Part shown: one piece after another, positions 1-7,674 of the stretch
Layout: each line of letters begins with the position of its first letter
How positions within the stretch are numbered: position 1 is the stretch's first letter
Source: Phaeoceros laevis
Lineage: Eukaryota > Anthocerotophyta > Anthocerotopsida > Notothyladales
Assembly: GCA_049999765.1 (NCBI GenBank)
Contig: JBNGIQ010008258.1
Coordinates: 1-22,354, forward strand
Direction: 5' to 3'
DNA: 22,354 bases
The notes under the pieces: model-generated
Seen by the model: only the letters and a program-made list of their open reading frames with translations
What the model was told of the DNA's origin: nothing
The model's database searches: none
Translations under genes and position numbers: made by a program

Positions 1-118
1 TTAGTTAGTTAAGGGTCTATACGTAGGGTCGCGACTTTCCGAAAGGGAGTGTCGTTTAGGTAGGACTACTATTTAAACCAACCCCCGAAGCCCCCGAGGC
101 CACCTATTCAATCCATTC
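1..118. other. Unassigned sequence at window edge
   Basis: On the minus strand this directly follows the stop of the second pre-gag ORF of element E. In element A the RG-rich gag begins 11 nt after the same stop, but I see no such reading frame here. It may be diverged leader or the edge of another insertion. Confidence 0.4.
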
Positions 119-760
119 TTATTTTCCTAAGCGTGCTCTAATTTCTCTATATAGGACATTTATGGATGTCTTCCTAAGGGCTCTTTCTTTATCAGCAATC
201 ATCACATCAACATCGTCCAATGCCTTTTGCAATTTCTGAATGTAGGGTGAACAAGAGTTTCTCATATATCTAAAACCATAACATGTTTCAGGTTCTTCCT
301 TCTGCTGAGGTGTGGAGAAAATGCGTAGCTGAATGCTAAGTTCTTCCAACTTTACCCAAACTTCTTCAAGTTTTGCAGAGATGTCCTTAATGTGCTTCAC
401 ATTACGTGCAGCATTGGCATTGATGACATCGTAGACCTCAACCAGCAACTGGTCTGATGGAGAAGGGAAGGAATTGAAATGATCTACGCACTGATTACAA
501 AGAGTTGCCGTCGAATTTGTCAGTGCATCATGACCTCTAGCAGCAGAAACTTTATTTGCCTGCTGCAATTTCTGTTTTACTTCGGTTCTAAGATATGAGA
601 GAGGGTCAGGTTGAGTTCCACCTACCTAGACACTTGCTCTAGCACTTGCCTGCCTACGGAATGCAAGTTGGACAGTGAAAGACAAGAACTTGTTCAGATT
701 TTGTTGTTGTATGCCCCCTGGACAACCTGATGTGATTCTTCGACTTCTTCTTCTAGGCAT
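119..760 (-). pseudogene. Pre-gag ORF0b of element E (unknown function, coiled-coil-like)
   Basis: The frame starts at the ATG at 760-758 (MPRRRS...) and runs to the stop at 119 with one in-frame TAG at 628-626, so about 213 codons. The N-terminus is Arg-rich and basic. The C-terminal half is rich in Glu, Lys, Leu and Ile (for example EEVWVKLEELSIQLR), as in a helical or coiled-coil protein. It aligns along its length with the second ORF of element A (7900-8506), including the patches DHFNSF, EVWVKLEELSIQLR and the run ALDD. I do not recognise the family. It is not the copia gag, because in element A a separate RG-rich gag with a downstream zinc knuckle follows it. A role in particle assembly or RNA binding is only a guess from the basic start and helical tail. 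Confidence 0.6.
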
Positions 761-771
761 TTCGCCACAAT

Positions 772-957
772 CTAACTGTAGTACTGATGGATTGCAGTGG
801 CAAGAAAAGATTCGGCTAATGACCCAAATCGTTTAAGTAGAGACATTTTTAATGACTGCAAGACCAGTCTAAAATGCTCGTGAGTAAGATTCTTGATGCA
901 ATCTTTGGATGCGCAATTGCAGATTGCACAAGACGATTCAGGTGAAGCGGGATCCAT
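772..957 (-). CDS. Pre-gag ORF0a of element E (small Cys-rich protein)
   Basis: A 61-residue ORF opening with ATGGATCC 14 nt after the primer-binding site, so it is the first ORF of the element RNA. Residues 10-20 hold the pattern C-x2-C-x-C-x5-C (CAICNCASKDC), followed by LTHEHF, which together look like a metal-binding cluster. The rest, FRLVLQSLKMSL.KRFGSLAESFLA, is almost identical to element A ORF0a (7699-7887). The two copies end at the same residue (YYS) but with different stop codons, TAG here and TGA in A, which argues that the stop is real. I do not recognise the family; zinc binding is inferred from spacing only. Confidence 0.6.
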   Translation of the reverse strand: MDPASPESSCAICNCASKDCIKNLTHEHFRLVLQSLKMSLLKRFGSLAESFLATAIHQYYS

Positions 958-970
958 TTCCTAATGCTCC

Positions 971-983
971 CGCTCTGATACCA
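971..983 (-). other. Primer-binding site of element E
   Basis: On the minus strand this reads TGGTATCAGAGCG, the standard complement of the 3' end of plant initiator Met-tRNA, directly abutting the LTR. It fixes the element orientation and the LTR inner edge. Confidence 0.9.
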
Positions 984-1238
984 TGAAGATCAGGCGAGGA
1001 TCGATGCTAGAAAAGTTAGAATCAAGAAAAGACTACTATTCATATCGCGCATGCTCTCCTTTAAAGGTAGGAGATGGCGGTTGGCCGTGTCCCTTCATGT
1101 GGACACGGCGGTTGGGTTTAGGGCACGACGTTTAGTCGTGCCCCATTACATGAGTTAACGTCCAATGACGTTTTGCCTATTTAATAGTTATTTATATCTT
1201 AATGCATTGCCTACTTAAAATACATGCGTATTTCTACA
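984..1238 (-). repeat. 5' LTR of element E
   Basis: A 255-bp LTR. On the element strand it begins TGTAGAAAT and ends GATCTTCA next to the primer-binding site. It shares with the LTRs of A and B the end motif CTAGCATCGATCCT or close variants, a TTTAAA core that could be the TATA equivalent (near 1058-1064), and two hairpins: 1085-1108 (8-bp stem) and 1121-1143 (9-bp stem). It should drive the minus-strand transcript of E. Confidence 0.85.
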
Positions 1239-2366
1239 CTGCATCAATCTTGGGTTGCTCCCTGAAGACAACAAGACAAAGGGACATTAGTATTCCTAGG
1301 CTAGGTAGAAGATTCATGCATACATTGTGTGTCAGAACAAACCTGCACCTGTCTATATGCATGACTGTCACGCCTGGTTTTCATTATCAGGCACTACACA
1401 GCATGAAACAAAACACAACCACCATACACCAGTCAGTCCATACTAATCTGCTGCACAGAGTGGCTGACAAAGCTGGAATAGGGCGAGTAGAAGCACACCA
1501 TAGAAGTTGATGCAGTTAGAAGGAGGGCTGGAGCGTATTGAAGTGCGCTTCATCCTAAGACCCAACTTCCTGCATATGAAGGTGGCTGGTGCCCAATTCT
1601 CACCCGAACAGCGGAGTTGACACCCTCTGAGACTGCCGACTGGAAGGCGCTGAGGCCGCTCAAGTGAAAGGTGCTGAGATTCAGAGAAAGATAAGTTGTT
1701 GTCCGCCCACACAGCGGATGCAGCTGCAGCCTTCAAGTTGCGTGGGGAGAAATCCCTATCTACGAGTTCCGCAACCAAATTCTCCATATGGTAAAGGCAT
1801 CTATTAAGCAGAGCAATCAGCATGCATAGAAGTTTGGCAGCCATGCTCAACAGCGGCAGCAGTGGCGCGAGCACCGAGAGCAACATCTTTGCGCAAGTCG
1901 GGGCGTAAGCAGCTGGCGGCGCGAAGACAAGTGGTGAAATCGTCGAAGTGTGGATTGAGTGGAGGTATTGGGATTAGGTTTAAGGTATAGCTTATTATCA
2001 ACCCACACTTATATATTAGCTATGGTCATATTGGCTATGGTTAGATCTATAGATTCATGGTGAGATAGTTATTAGTTAAATAACTACCTATACAGAGATT
2101 CGAATGGCCATCTTCGTGTGGCTATGTAAGTCACCACCGTGTGACAACTGTAGTTAATATTTTATTGTTCTAGTGTTTGTTTCCTCTCTCACGCATGCTC
2201 GCACGTCTAAGCTGATATTACAGCATTTCCCGCCTTGCTGAGCACATTGATTTCAGTAATAATGTCTGCCCTTCTTAAGACACTTGGTCTCACAATGCTT
2301 GCTATCATTCAGTCAGTCTTTTGCTTCTCCTCTCGCTAAATCCAGCCTCACTTCCGACTTCCTGCC
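1239..2366. other. Spacer between elements E and B
   Basis: About 1.1 kb bounded by the E 5' LTR and the B 3' LTR. It carries no recognisable retrotransposon protein, primer site or polypurine tract. The only noteworthy content is the minus-strand ORF at 1443-1886 with a TATA-like stretch near 2005-2015. It is probably the older sequence into which E and B inserted. Confidence 0.5.
1443..1886 (-). CDS. Hypothetical ORF with hydrophobic N-terminus
   Basis: A 147-codon ATG-started frame. Residues 1-27 (rich in Leu, Ala, Met) would form a signal peptide or membrane anchor; the remainder is mixed, with a basic stretch near residues 105-120 and a second hydrophobic patch at the C-terminus (VLLLALFQL). 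On the same strand a TATA-like ATATATAAG lies about 120 bp upstream of the ATG. I do not recognise any family, and I could not align it with the antisense gene carried by elements A and B, although both have a hydrophobic start. It may be a host exon, a captured sequence or chance. Confidence 0.3.
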   Translation of the reverse strand: MLLSVLAPLLPLLSMAAKLLCMLIALLNRCLYHMENLVAELVDRDFSPRNLKAAAASAVWADNNLSFSESQHLSLERPQRLPVGSLRGCQLRCSGENWAPATFICRKLGLRMKRTSIRSSPPSNCINFYGVLLLALFQLCQPLCAAD

Positions 2367-2601
2367 TGAAGATCTTAGGATCGATGCTTAGAAATGAAAT
2401 TGTAGAAAACAGAAGTGATTGCTGTGAGGGCGGTGCGCCCTTTAAACATGTGCGTGGGCACCGGTTCGTTGGTGTCCCGTGACTTTGGCGTTTCAGTTAT
2501 TAGGTCGTGACAGTTGAGTCACGACCGTTGCTATCTACTTAATTAAATAATATTTAATTAAATATACTATTTATGACTATTATAACTACCAAATATCTTT
2601 A
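2367..2601 (-). repeat. 3' LTR of element B
   Basis: A 235-bp LTR. The element-strand end is GATCTTCA (plus-strand TGAAGATC at 2367) as in A and E, and the start is TAAAGATAT directly after the polypurine tract. It keeps the two lineage hairpins: 2456-2477 (7-bp stem with one G-T pair) and 2503-2526 (9-bp perfect stem). The 5 bp outside it, CTGCC at 2362-2366, is the candidate target-site copy; the other copy is beyond the window. Confidence 0.85.
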
Positions 2602-2614
2602 CTCCCACTTAGGC
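2602..2614 (-). other. Polypurine tract of element B
   Basis: On the minus strand this reads GCCTAAGTGGGAG immediately before the 3' LTR. Element A has GCCTAAGTGAAAG at the equivalent place (13787-13799 region). The match fixes the LTR edge; the tract would prime plus-strand DNA synthesis. Confidence 0.75.
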
Positions 2615-2632
2615 ATAAATAGATAATGAATA
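2615..2632 (+). promoter_or_regulatory. Putative promoter of the antisense gene in element B
   Basis: A TATA-like ATAAATA (2615-2621) is followed by GATAATGAATA (2622-2632). The same 11-mer stands next to a TATATGG-type box at the equivalent place in element A (13768-13787, minus strand). It lies about 180 bp upstream of the antisense ATG at 2809. Promoter function is inferred from position and conservation. Confidence 0.4.
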
Positions 2633-2808
2633 ACTAAACTACTCGCAGGTTACCCGAGTTACCGGTTGTTGGTTGCCGGTGGCGTCAAGTTAGGTTAAGT
2701 GCAGCTGCTTAGGGCACTGGGAAGGCAAGCGACCTTCTTCGCCGCCACTTTACTTGTCATTTTTCATGTGCCGTAAACTGTTGCGCTGTGAGCTGCCGAA
2801 CTTCTGCC

Positions 2809-3224
2809 ATGGCTGGACTTGAGCTGGATGCCGTCGTGTTGGTGTTGATACTAGTGGTAGCGCTTGTCTCTGCCATTGCAGGCGCCCATGCAAAGTTTTG
2901 CGCTGCCTTCAGAACCTATATTCGCTGGAGGAAGAGCTAGAACTTGCACACTTGCGCTGGAGGGACGCGAAAGGGATGCCGCGACTTGTTCCTGATGCGC
3001 TGTGGAGATGCCTTCCCAACTACATGGATCAGCTCATGTTTGCAGGTAGCGACTTCACCGACGAGGGCCAGTTGATCATCAGATACGGTAAGTTTTATCT
3101 GCAGCTAGGATTCCTCCCACTGCATGCAAATTCCTTGTTGTTTTTCTGACTTGCATTACTTGATGCAGAGCCCTGATGGAAGTGTACCATCATCCAGCCC
3201 TTCAGGATGTTCAAGCCTGGGTGA
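2809..3224 (+). pseudogene. Antisense accessory gene of element B (intron-containing, unknown family)
   Basis: Runs opposite to pol, between the pol stop and the 3' LTR. Exon 1 is 2809-3087, intron 3088-3168, exon 2 from 3169 to a stop at 3224. Residues 8-26 after the ATG are a strong hydrophobic helix (VVLVLILVVALVSAIAG), suggesting a membrane anchor or signal. Then, after a frameshift near 2888-2905, comes the conserved part: LYSLEEELELAHLRW, LVPDALWR.LP, and MFAGSDFTDEGQLIIRYG. Exon 2 continues with the W-K-C-T-I region. It aligns with the antisense gene of element A (13207-13664). Defects seen: the frameshift, and TGA at 3174-3176 where A has TGG. I do not recognise the protein family; a captured host gene is the simplest reading because of the intron. 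Confidence 0.65.
3088..3168 (+). other. Predicted GT-AG intron in the antisense gene (element B)
   Basis: 81 bp. The donor is TACG/GTAAGT, close to the plant consensus, and the acceptor is TTGATGCAG/AG after a T-rich stretch. It splits a codon after its first base (phase 1). Element A has an 84-bp intron at the same place. In the element's own transcript it is antisense, so it would not be spliced there. Confidence 0.6.
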
Positions 3225-3304
3225 TGGCGTTGTCTGGTCCATTGGTTGTAGATTGTAGAGTTCTGCGACAGTTTTGTTAGCATGCCCAAGTGACAATTGA
3301 TGCT

Positions 3305-4800
3305 TCACGCATCCAGATCAATTGTAAGACCCATAGCCCTAGAAAACTTCTCGTGTTTGTCTCTGGCTAAGGCTTTGGTGAGGAGGTCCACCAAATTCTC
3401 ATCTGTTGGCATATACTGCAGATTGGCTTGTCCTTCTGCTATCACCTGATGAATGAAATGGTGTTTTATTTCAATATGTTTCGTCCTTGAGTGCATCACT
3501 GGGTTCTGAGCCAGAGCGATTGCTGACTGGTTGTCGCTCAGAAGTAGGGTTGGAGCAGTTTGGGGGTGATCCAAAGATGCCAACAACTCTCTTGCATGAA
3601 TTATATCTTGTGCAGCGGTTGTTGTTGCTATGTATTCGTCCTCAGTTGATGACAGGGCAACCACCTGTTGCTTCTTACTGTGCCAGCCAATTATTGTAGC
3701 ATCAAATTCATCCTTGCCCAACATCAGGCACTGTGCCGAGATAGAATTTCTGCTATCCGAGTCCGATGCCCAATCAGCATCACAGAAGCAAGTTAGTAAC
3801 AAGTTTTGTGGCCTCTGTGTGTAGAGAAGTCCAAGTCTCGGTGTACCACCCAAGTAGCAGAGGATTCTCTGTACGGCATGCCAGTGAGCAGTGCCGTAAT
3901 TCCTTAAGAACTGAGAGGTAACCCCAACTGAATGCGAGAGTTCCGGCCTTGTCCAGTTGCAAAAATATATACATACTCCCACTGTAGGTCTGTAGGGGAT
4001 TCTCTCCATTTCCTGGCGCTCTTGTTCAGTTGTAGGGCATTGTGCTAATGTAAGCTTGTCGCCTGCAGCCATCGGAGTTGCTGCAGGCTTTGCCCCTTCA
4101 AGTCTGAACCTAACCAAGACTTGTTTGACGAACTGTGCCTGATGGATAAAGATGCTATGCCTTGTAAAATTCTGCACTATCTGGATTCCTAGAAAGAAGG
4201 TTAGCTGACCCAGATCTGATATGTTGAATTCTGAAGTGAGGAACCCCTTGACCTTCGACGTGAGGATTGGGCTGCTGGCGATGATGATACAGTCATCTAC
4301 ATACAAAGCTAGGTAGACGACGTCGTTCTTGTCATGCATCTTGTACACATTGCTATCATCTTTGCTTTGCACGAAGCCACAACACTTCAAGTAAGCATCA
4401 GTGCGTTTGTACCACTCTCTAGGGGATTGTTTCAATCCATAGATAGTTTTTACTAACCGACACACTTTTGTTGGATGTTTAGGACCGACGAAGCCTTCCG
4501 GCTGTCTCATGTAGATCGACTTCTCAAGTGTGCCATTCAGGAAGGCAGTCTTGACGTCCATGTGCTCCATCTTACGGTCATTCTGGGCAGCAATGGCAAA
4601 GAGGGTCCTGATCGACGTGGCACGAACAACTGGTGAGAGGATCTCAGTGTAATCCAGGCCTTCTACCTGACTGTATCCTTTGGCAACCAGTCTTGCCTTA
4701 AATCTTGCCACTGTGCCATCTGGATTAAGTTTGTGTTTGAAAACCCACTTACAAGTGACAGCTTTTCTGCCTGGAGGCAAGTCCTCCAACACCCATGTTT
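3305..4800 (-). CDS. pol: Copia reverse transcriptase and RNase H (element B)
   Basis: An uninterrupted frame of about 495 codons, the best preserved in the window. In order: RT start (DLPPGRKAVTCKWVFKHKL), the RT core motif MDVKTAFLNG, IYGLKQSPREWYK, and the catalytic YVDD at 4292-4303 with both Asp present. After the connection (KPAATPM, NWTRPELSHSV, YLGGTP) comes RNase H with CDADWA, SSTEDEY, SDNQSAIALA and the end motif LLTKAL. RT copies the element RNA in cytoplasmic particles and RNase H removes the RNA strand. A frameshift near 4790 separates it from the upstream linker. STEDEY replaces the usual STEAEY; the catalytic Glu and the YVDD motif are kept. The frame could encode a folded protein, but not as part of an intact polyprotein. 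Confidence 0.92.
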
Positions 4801-5440
4801 GTCAATGAGGGACTTGTACTCAGATGCAATACCCTCTATCCATTGTTTGCCTTCCGTGGGATGGTTAATAGCTTCCTGATATGTAAGAGGCTCCGGCATG
4901 TCAAGTGGTGTGCCTCCATCTTGGACTAGGAATGACGTGGGCCACAAAGGAGGCTGTGCCCATTCGGACGGTGAAGAGGTATAGTGCTTGGGACTTCTTC
5001 GCAATGGTTGCGGCTCTTCAACATGTGTTGGTTCAGCTTGAACCGCTGGCAACTGTTCAGGTAAAGGTGCCACTGTTTCATCCATATCCAGGTCATGCAT
5101 GTCGTCATCCACATGTGCTACATGACCATCCTCATCATTATGCTGCTCAAGTGTTGATTCATCATTCTGTATGTCCAAGTCATCTTCAGGAAACACACTA
5201 GCCTCTTTGTCGACCTCTGGAGGATGTGATGTTGGTACCACCTTTTACCCAAAAAAAAAAAAGTTGGTACCACCGAAATAAATGGTCCACTGCTACTGGA
5301 GTCCTGAGTGTTTTGCTGCTGTTTAGCAATTCCAAAGGTAACACTTCTATCAGCATTCTCTGGATCCCCATTCATAGGATTCCCAGTTGGCTGGTACCGT
5401 TCATCTGTAGCTCTCTTAGCTTGCTTGCTTTCTGAAGGAG
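4790..5440 (-). pseudogene. pol: Integrase-RT linker of element B polyprotein
   Basis: Read from 5440 downward, this is the acidic variable linker of the copia polyprotein, with many Asp and Glu (DDDMHDLDMDE) and ending in the conserved LTYQEAINHPTEGKQWIEGIASEYKSL that precedes RT. Element A has the matching ending at 11600-11700. Two frame breaks are visible: one at the poly(A) micro-insertion (5243-5262), and one near 4790 before DLPPGRK. The 5' edge is cut by the PPR block near 5440. Confidence 0.75.
5231..5274. mobile_element. 20-bp poly(A) micro-insertion with 12-bp target duplication
   Basis: GTTGGTACCACC occurs exactly at 5231-5242 and again at 5263-5274. Between the copies are TTTTACCC and twelve A (5243-5262). 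Leaving out one copy plus the 20 bp restores the element B linker frame (VVPTSHPP), which shows the insertion came later. The form is that of an extremely 5'-truncated LINE- or SINE-type retroposition. Confidence 0.7.
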
Positions 5441-6345
5441 TGTGCAAGCACTGCTGCCTCCTGCCATACAGAAGGGCAGGGAGCTGCACTCAAAGATTGT
5501 CAAAAGAGGTCTGCTGGATGATGTAGTGGTCAGCACCCGCCTGGTGGACATGTGTGCAAAATGTGGTGAGTTGGAAGGTGTACGCCAAGTTTTGACAGCA
5601 TGGCCACAAAGGATGTGGTGACATGGACAATGCTGGTAGCCGGGCGTCTGCAAGCACTGCTGCCAAAGAGGTTTGCTGGATGATGTAGCGGTGGGCAACT
5701 GCCCGGTGGACATGTATGCAAAATGTGGTCAGCTGGAAGAGGCGCGCCAAATTTTTGACAGCACCCACACAAAAAATATGGTCACATGGACAACCCTGAA
5801 TGTTGGGCATGTGCAACCATTGGTGCCATACAGAAGGGCAAGGAGCTGCACTCCAAGATTGTCAAAAGAGGTTTGCTGGATGATGTAGTGGTGGGCACCT
5901 GCCTGGTGGACATGTACGCAAGTGTGGTCAGCTGGAAGAAGCGCGCCAGATTTTTGACAGCATGAACACAAAGAATGTGGTGACATGGACAGACTTGATT
6001 GCTGGATGCGGGTAGGTGTATTGCTGGGTGTTGCTGGGTATGCGCAACAACGACTCTACCAACAGGCGGTTGTTGTGTATGGACAACTAGAGGAGGCGGA
6101 CCTCATTTTAGCTGAGCGTGTTACTTTTGCTTGCCAAAAGAGGTCTTCTGGATGATGTAGTGGTGGGCAACTGCCTGGTGGACAGATCGCAAGGCACTAG
6201 CTTGGAGGGCAGCAGGAGCTAACAAGAAACCTACAGTGGCCAGCATTGAGGAAGGAGGCCATTTACCTCACACAAGTTGGTGTTGAAGGCACTGAGTCAG
6301 AAGGAAAAGGAAGATGTGCTTTGTGGGCATGCTGAGAACCTCTGG
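5439..6345 (+). pseudogene. Degenerate PPR-DYW gene fragments inside element B
   Basis: Four broken PPR pieces in tandem, recognised by GLLDDVVVG..LVDMYAKCG.LEEARQIFDS and TKNVVTWT, at about 5450-5640, 5645-5815, 5817-6013 and 6134-6185. They continue into a C-terminal region (KALAWRAAGA..KPTVASIE) and a scrap of the DYW domain, KEKEDVLCGHAENL near 6302-6343, with the HxE motif that in intact DYW proteins holds the deaminase zinc and catalytic Glu. PLS-type PPR-DYW proteins edit organelle RNA in plants. Here frameshifts, deletions and stops are many, and the spacing between pieces is irregular (about 160, 200 and 270 bp against roughly 303 bp for a full PLS triplet). I found no clear target duplication or terminal repeats, so the route of insertion is open. 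Confidence 0.8.
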
Positions 6346-6369
6346 TGGTCAACAGCTTCATACAATCTT

Positions 6370-6599
6370 TCATGTGATCTTTGTGATCATTTTCATGTGA
6401 TCCTTGTGATCATTTTCATGTGATCCTTGTGATCATTTTCATGTGATCCTTGTGATCATGTTCATGTGATCCTTGTGATCATTTTCATGTGATCCTTGTG
6501 ATCATGTTCATGTGATCCTTGTGATCATGTTCATGTGATCCTTGTGATCATGTTCATGTGATCCTTGTGATCATTTTCACGTGATCCTTGTGATCACTT
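6370..6599 (+). repeat. 23-bp minisatellite, ten copies
   Basis: Ten near-perfect tandem copies of TCATGTGATCCTTGTGATCATTT. The last bases alternate between ATTT and ATGT among copies, and copy 1 has TCTTT for TCCTT. Each unit holds two GTGATC words about 11 bp apart, so it looks like a dimer of a shorter repeat. The 23-bp period is not a multiple of three, so it is not coding. Degenerate units continue to about 6710. Confidence 0.95.
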
Positions 6600-6983
6600 T
6601 CTTTCAACTGATTCCTGTGATCATTTCGTTTCACGCAAGATCTCCCATGATCATTTTCTTTCATATCACCCTCTGACCATTTGCCTATCAGGTACTCCAG
6701 ATCATTTTGTCAAAGGAGACTGAATCTTTCATCACCTGATTGTATTCAGTTTATATCTGTTCTTGGCAGCACCAGTTGAGGCAGTCCTAGTGCTACCTCA
6801 ACTCAGGTTCGGAGGCACATAGTCACATAGGTATCGTGCAGTCTCCAGCTGTTGGATCAAGCACATGATGGCCTTCTTCAAGCATTCTTTCATTATATTT
6901 CTGGTTGACAAAGTCTGATGCAATCTCTTTTCCTTCACAACTGCCAGCTAATGGGAGGGATAGTCTTTGGACTATGCCTCACA
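6600..6983. other. Decayed repeat units and unassigned sequence
   Basis: The first 110 bp are eroded relatives of the 23-bp unit. Beyond that I see no gene. An 8-bp inverted repeat AGTTGAGG/CCTCAACT lies at 6774-6803 with a 14-nt loop. The right edge of the inserted PPR block falls somewhere here or at about 6984, where the integrase tail of element B resumes. Confidence 0.5.
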
Positions 6984-7407
6984 TTAGTGCACATCAAGTG
7001 GCAGCGCGCCTGATTCCCGAGAGGAGTCGCCGACGTGTCCACCCTCTACTACTACTACTCTCTGCTCAGGGGTGCTAGCCAGTAGGAACTGCTCGTGAAA
7101 TATAACACTATGTGCATGCGTAGTAGTCTTGCTACTAGGATCAAACAACTTATATCCCTTGATACCCTCAGTATAGCCGATAAACACGTACTTTCTGGCT
7201 TTATAGTCAAGCTTGAAGCGTTGGTCTTCAGAAAGATGTGCATAAGCAGGAGAACCAAATATTCTCAAGTGGTTAATGCGTGGTTTGTGGGCTGTCCACC
7301 TTTCATATGGTGTTGCCCCTTCAACGGCACTGGTGGGAAGGCGATCACATAGGCGGCAGTTGCAACAGCCTCACCCCAGTACCCCCAAGACAGACCTGCA
7401 AGCTTCA
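6984..7407 (-). pseudogene. pol: Integrase C-terminal part of element B
   Basis: Continues the integrase broken at 14067. From 7407 downward it reads the conserved LAGLSWGYWGEAVATAAY region, then (after one frame break) MRIFGSPAYAHLSEDQRFKLDYKARK, VFIGYTEGIKGYKLFDP and HAHSVIFHE, the usual C-terminal part of copia integrases ahead of the variable linker. Element A has the same stretch at 10800-11090. The ORF stop at 6984 lies at the edge of the inserted PPR block. Confidence 0.85.
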
Positions 7408-7412
7408 ATATA
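7408..7412. repeat. Target-site duplication of element A, left copy
   Basis: ATATA directly before the 5' LTR. The right copy at 14062-14066 is ACATA, one change apart. Dropping A and one copy rejoins the element B integrase codons in frame. Confidence 0.75.
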
Positions 7413-7674
7413 TATAGAAATCAAGGTTAATTAAGTAGGCATTAGATAGATAATAATAATATATTTAATAGTCAAACCATCAAGCGTCAACCGACGTAAA
7501 CACTAGATGTAAACGGGCACGACTTAACCGTCGTGCCCTAAAGGCCAACCGCCGTCCTGGCGATGGGTCACGGTCAACCGCCACCTCCTTCCTTTAAGAG
7601 GAGCGTGCGCGGCAATACAATTATCATCTTCTTGATCTCATCTTTCTAGCATCGATCCTACCAATACATCTTCA
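7413..7674 (+). repeat. 5' LTR of element A
   Basis: 262 bp, beginning TATAGAAAT and ending ATCTTCA before the primer-binding site. It starts TA, not the usual TG, and the 3' LTR does the same. It has a CCTTTAAGAGG core that could serve as the TATA region (about 7593-7603) and a perfect 9-bp hairpin at 7515-7538. A second, weaker CCGT/ACGG pairing lies further on, within about 7550-7575. Confidence 0.92.

Larger units (their letters stand above)
1..1238 (-). mobile_element. Copia element E, 5' part only
   Basis: This is the 5' end of a Ty1/copia-type LTR retrotransposon read on the minus strand: LTR (984-1238), Met-tRNA primer-binding site (971-983), then two pre-gag ORFs (957-772 and 760-119). 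The order and the sequences match the 5' end of element A (7413-8506), so lineage assignment is firm. Gag and pol are not in the window. The outer LTR edge has TG on the element strand and is flanked by CTGCA at 1239-1243, the candidate target-site copy; its partner would lie outside the window. No RG-rich gag start is seen after the second ORF, unlike element A, so E may be interrupted or rearranged near position 118. Confidence 0.85.

Noticed and set aside
1239-1500. Possibility that the E LTR is also the 3' LTR of another element reaching to the right
   Set aside because: The bases next to 1238 show no polypurine tract complement and none of the TATA and GATAATGAATA block seen next to the 3' LTRs of A and B.
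4905-5201. 98-codon plus-strand frame opposite the element B linker
   Set aside because: Antisense of an acidic coding stretch; not found at the matching place in element A.
6370-6599. CRISPR-like array
   Set aside because: Units are contiguous with no spacers, and the context is a plant nuclear transposon nest.
5430-6990. Terminal inverted repeats or a target duplication for the PPR block
   Set aside because: Weak partial matches such as GTGTGCAAG against GTGCACATCAAG were seen, but none is exact or well placed enough to define the insertion edges.
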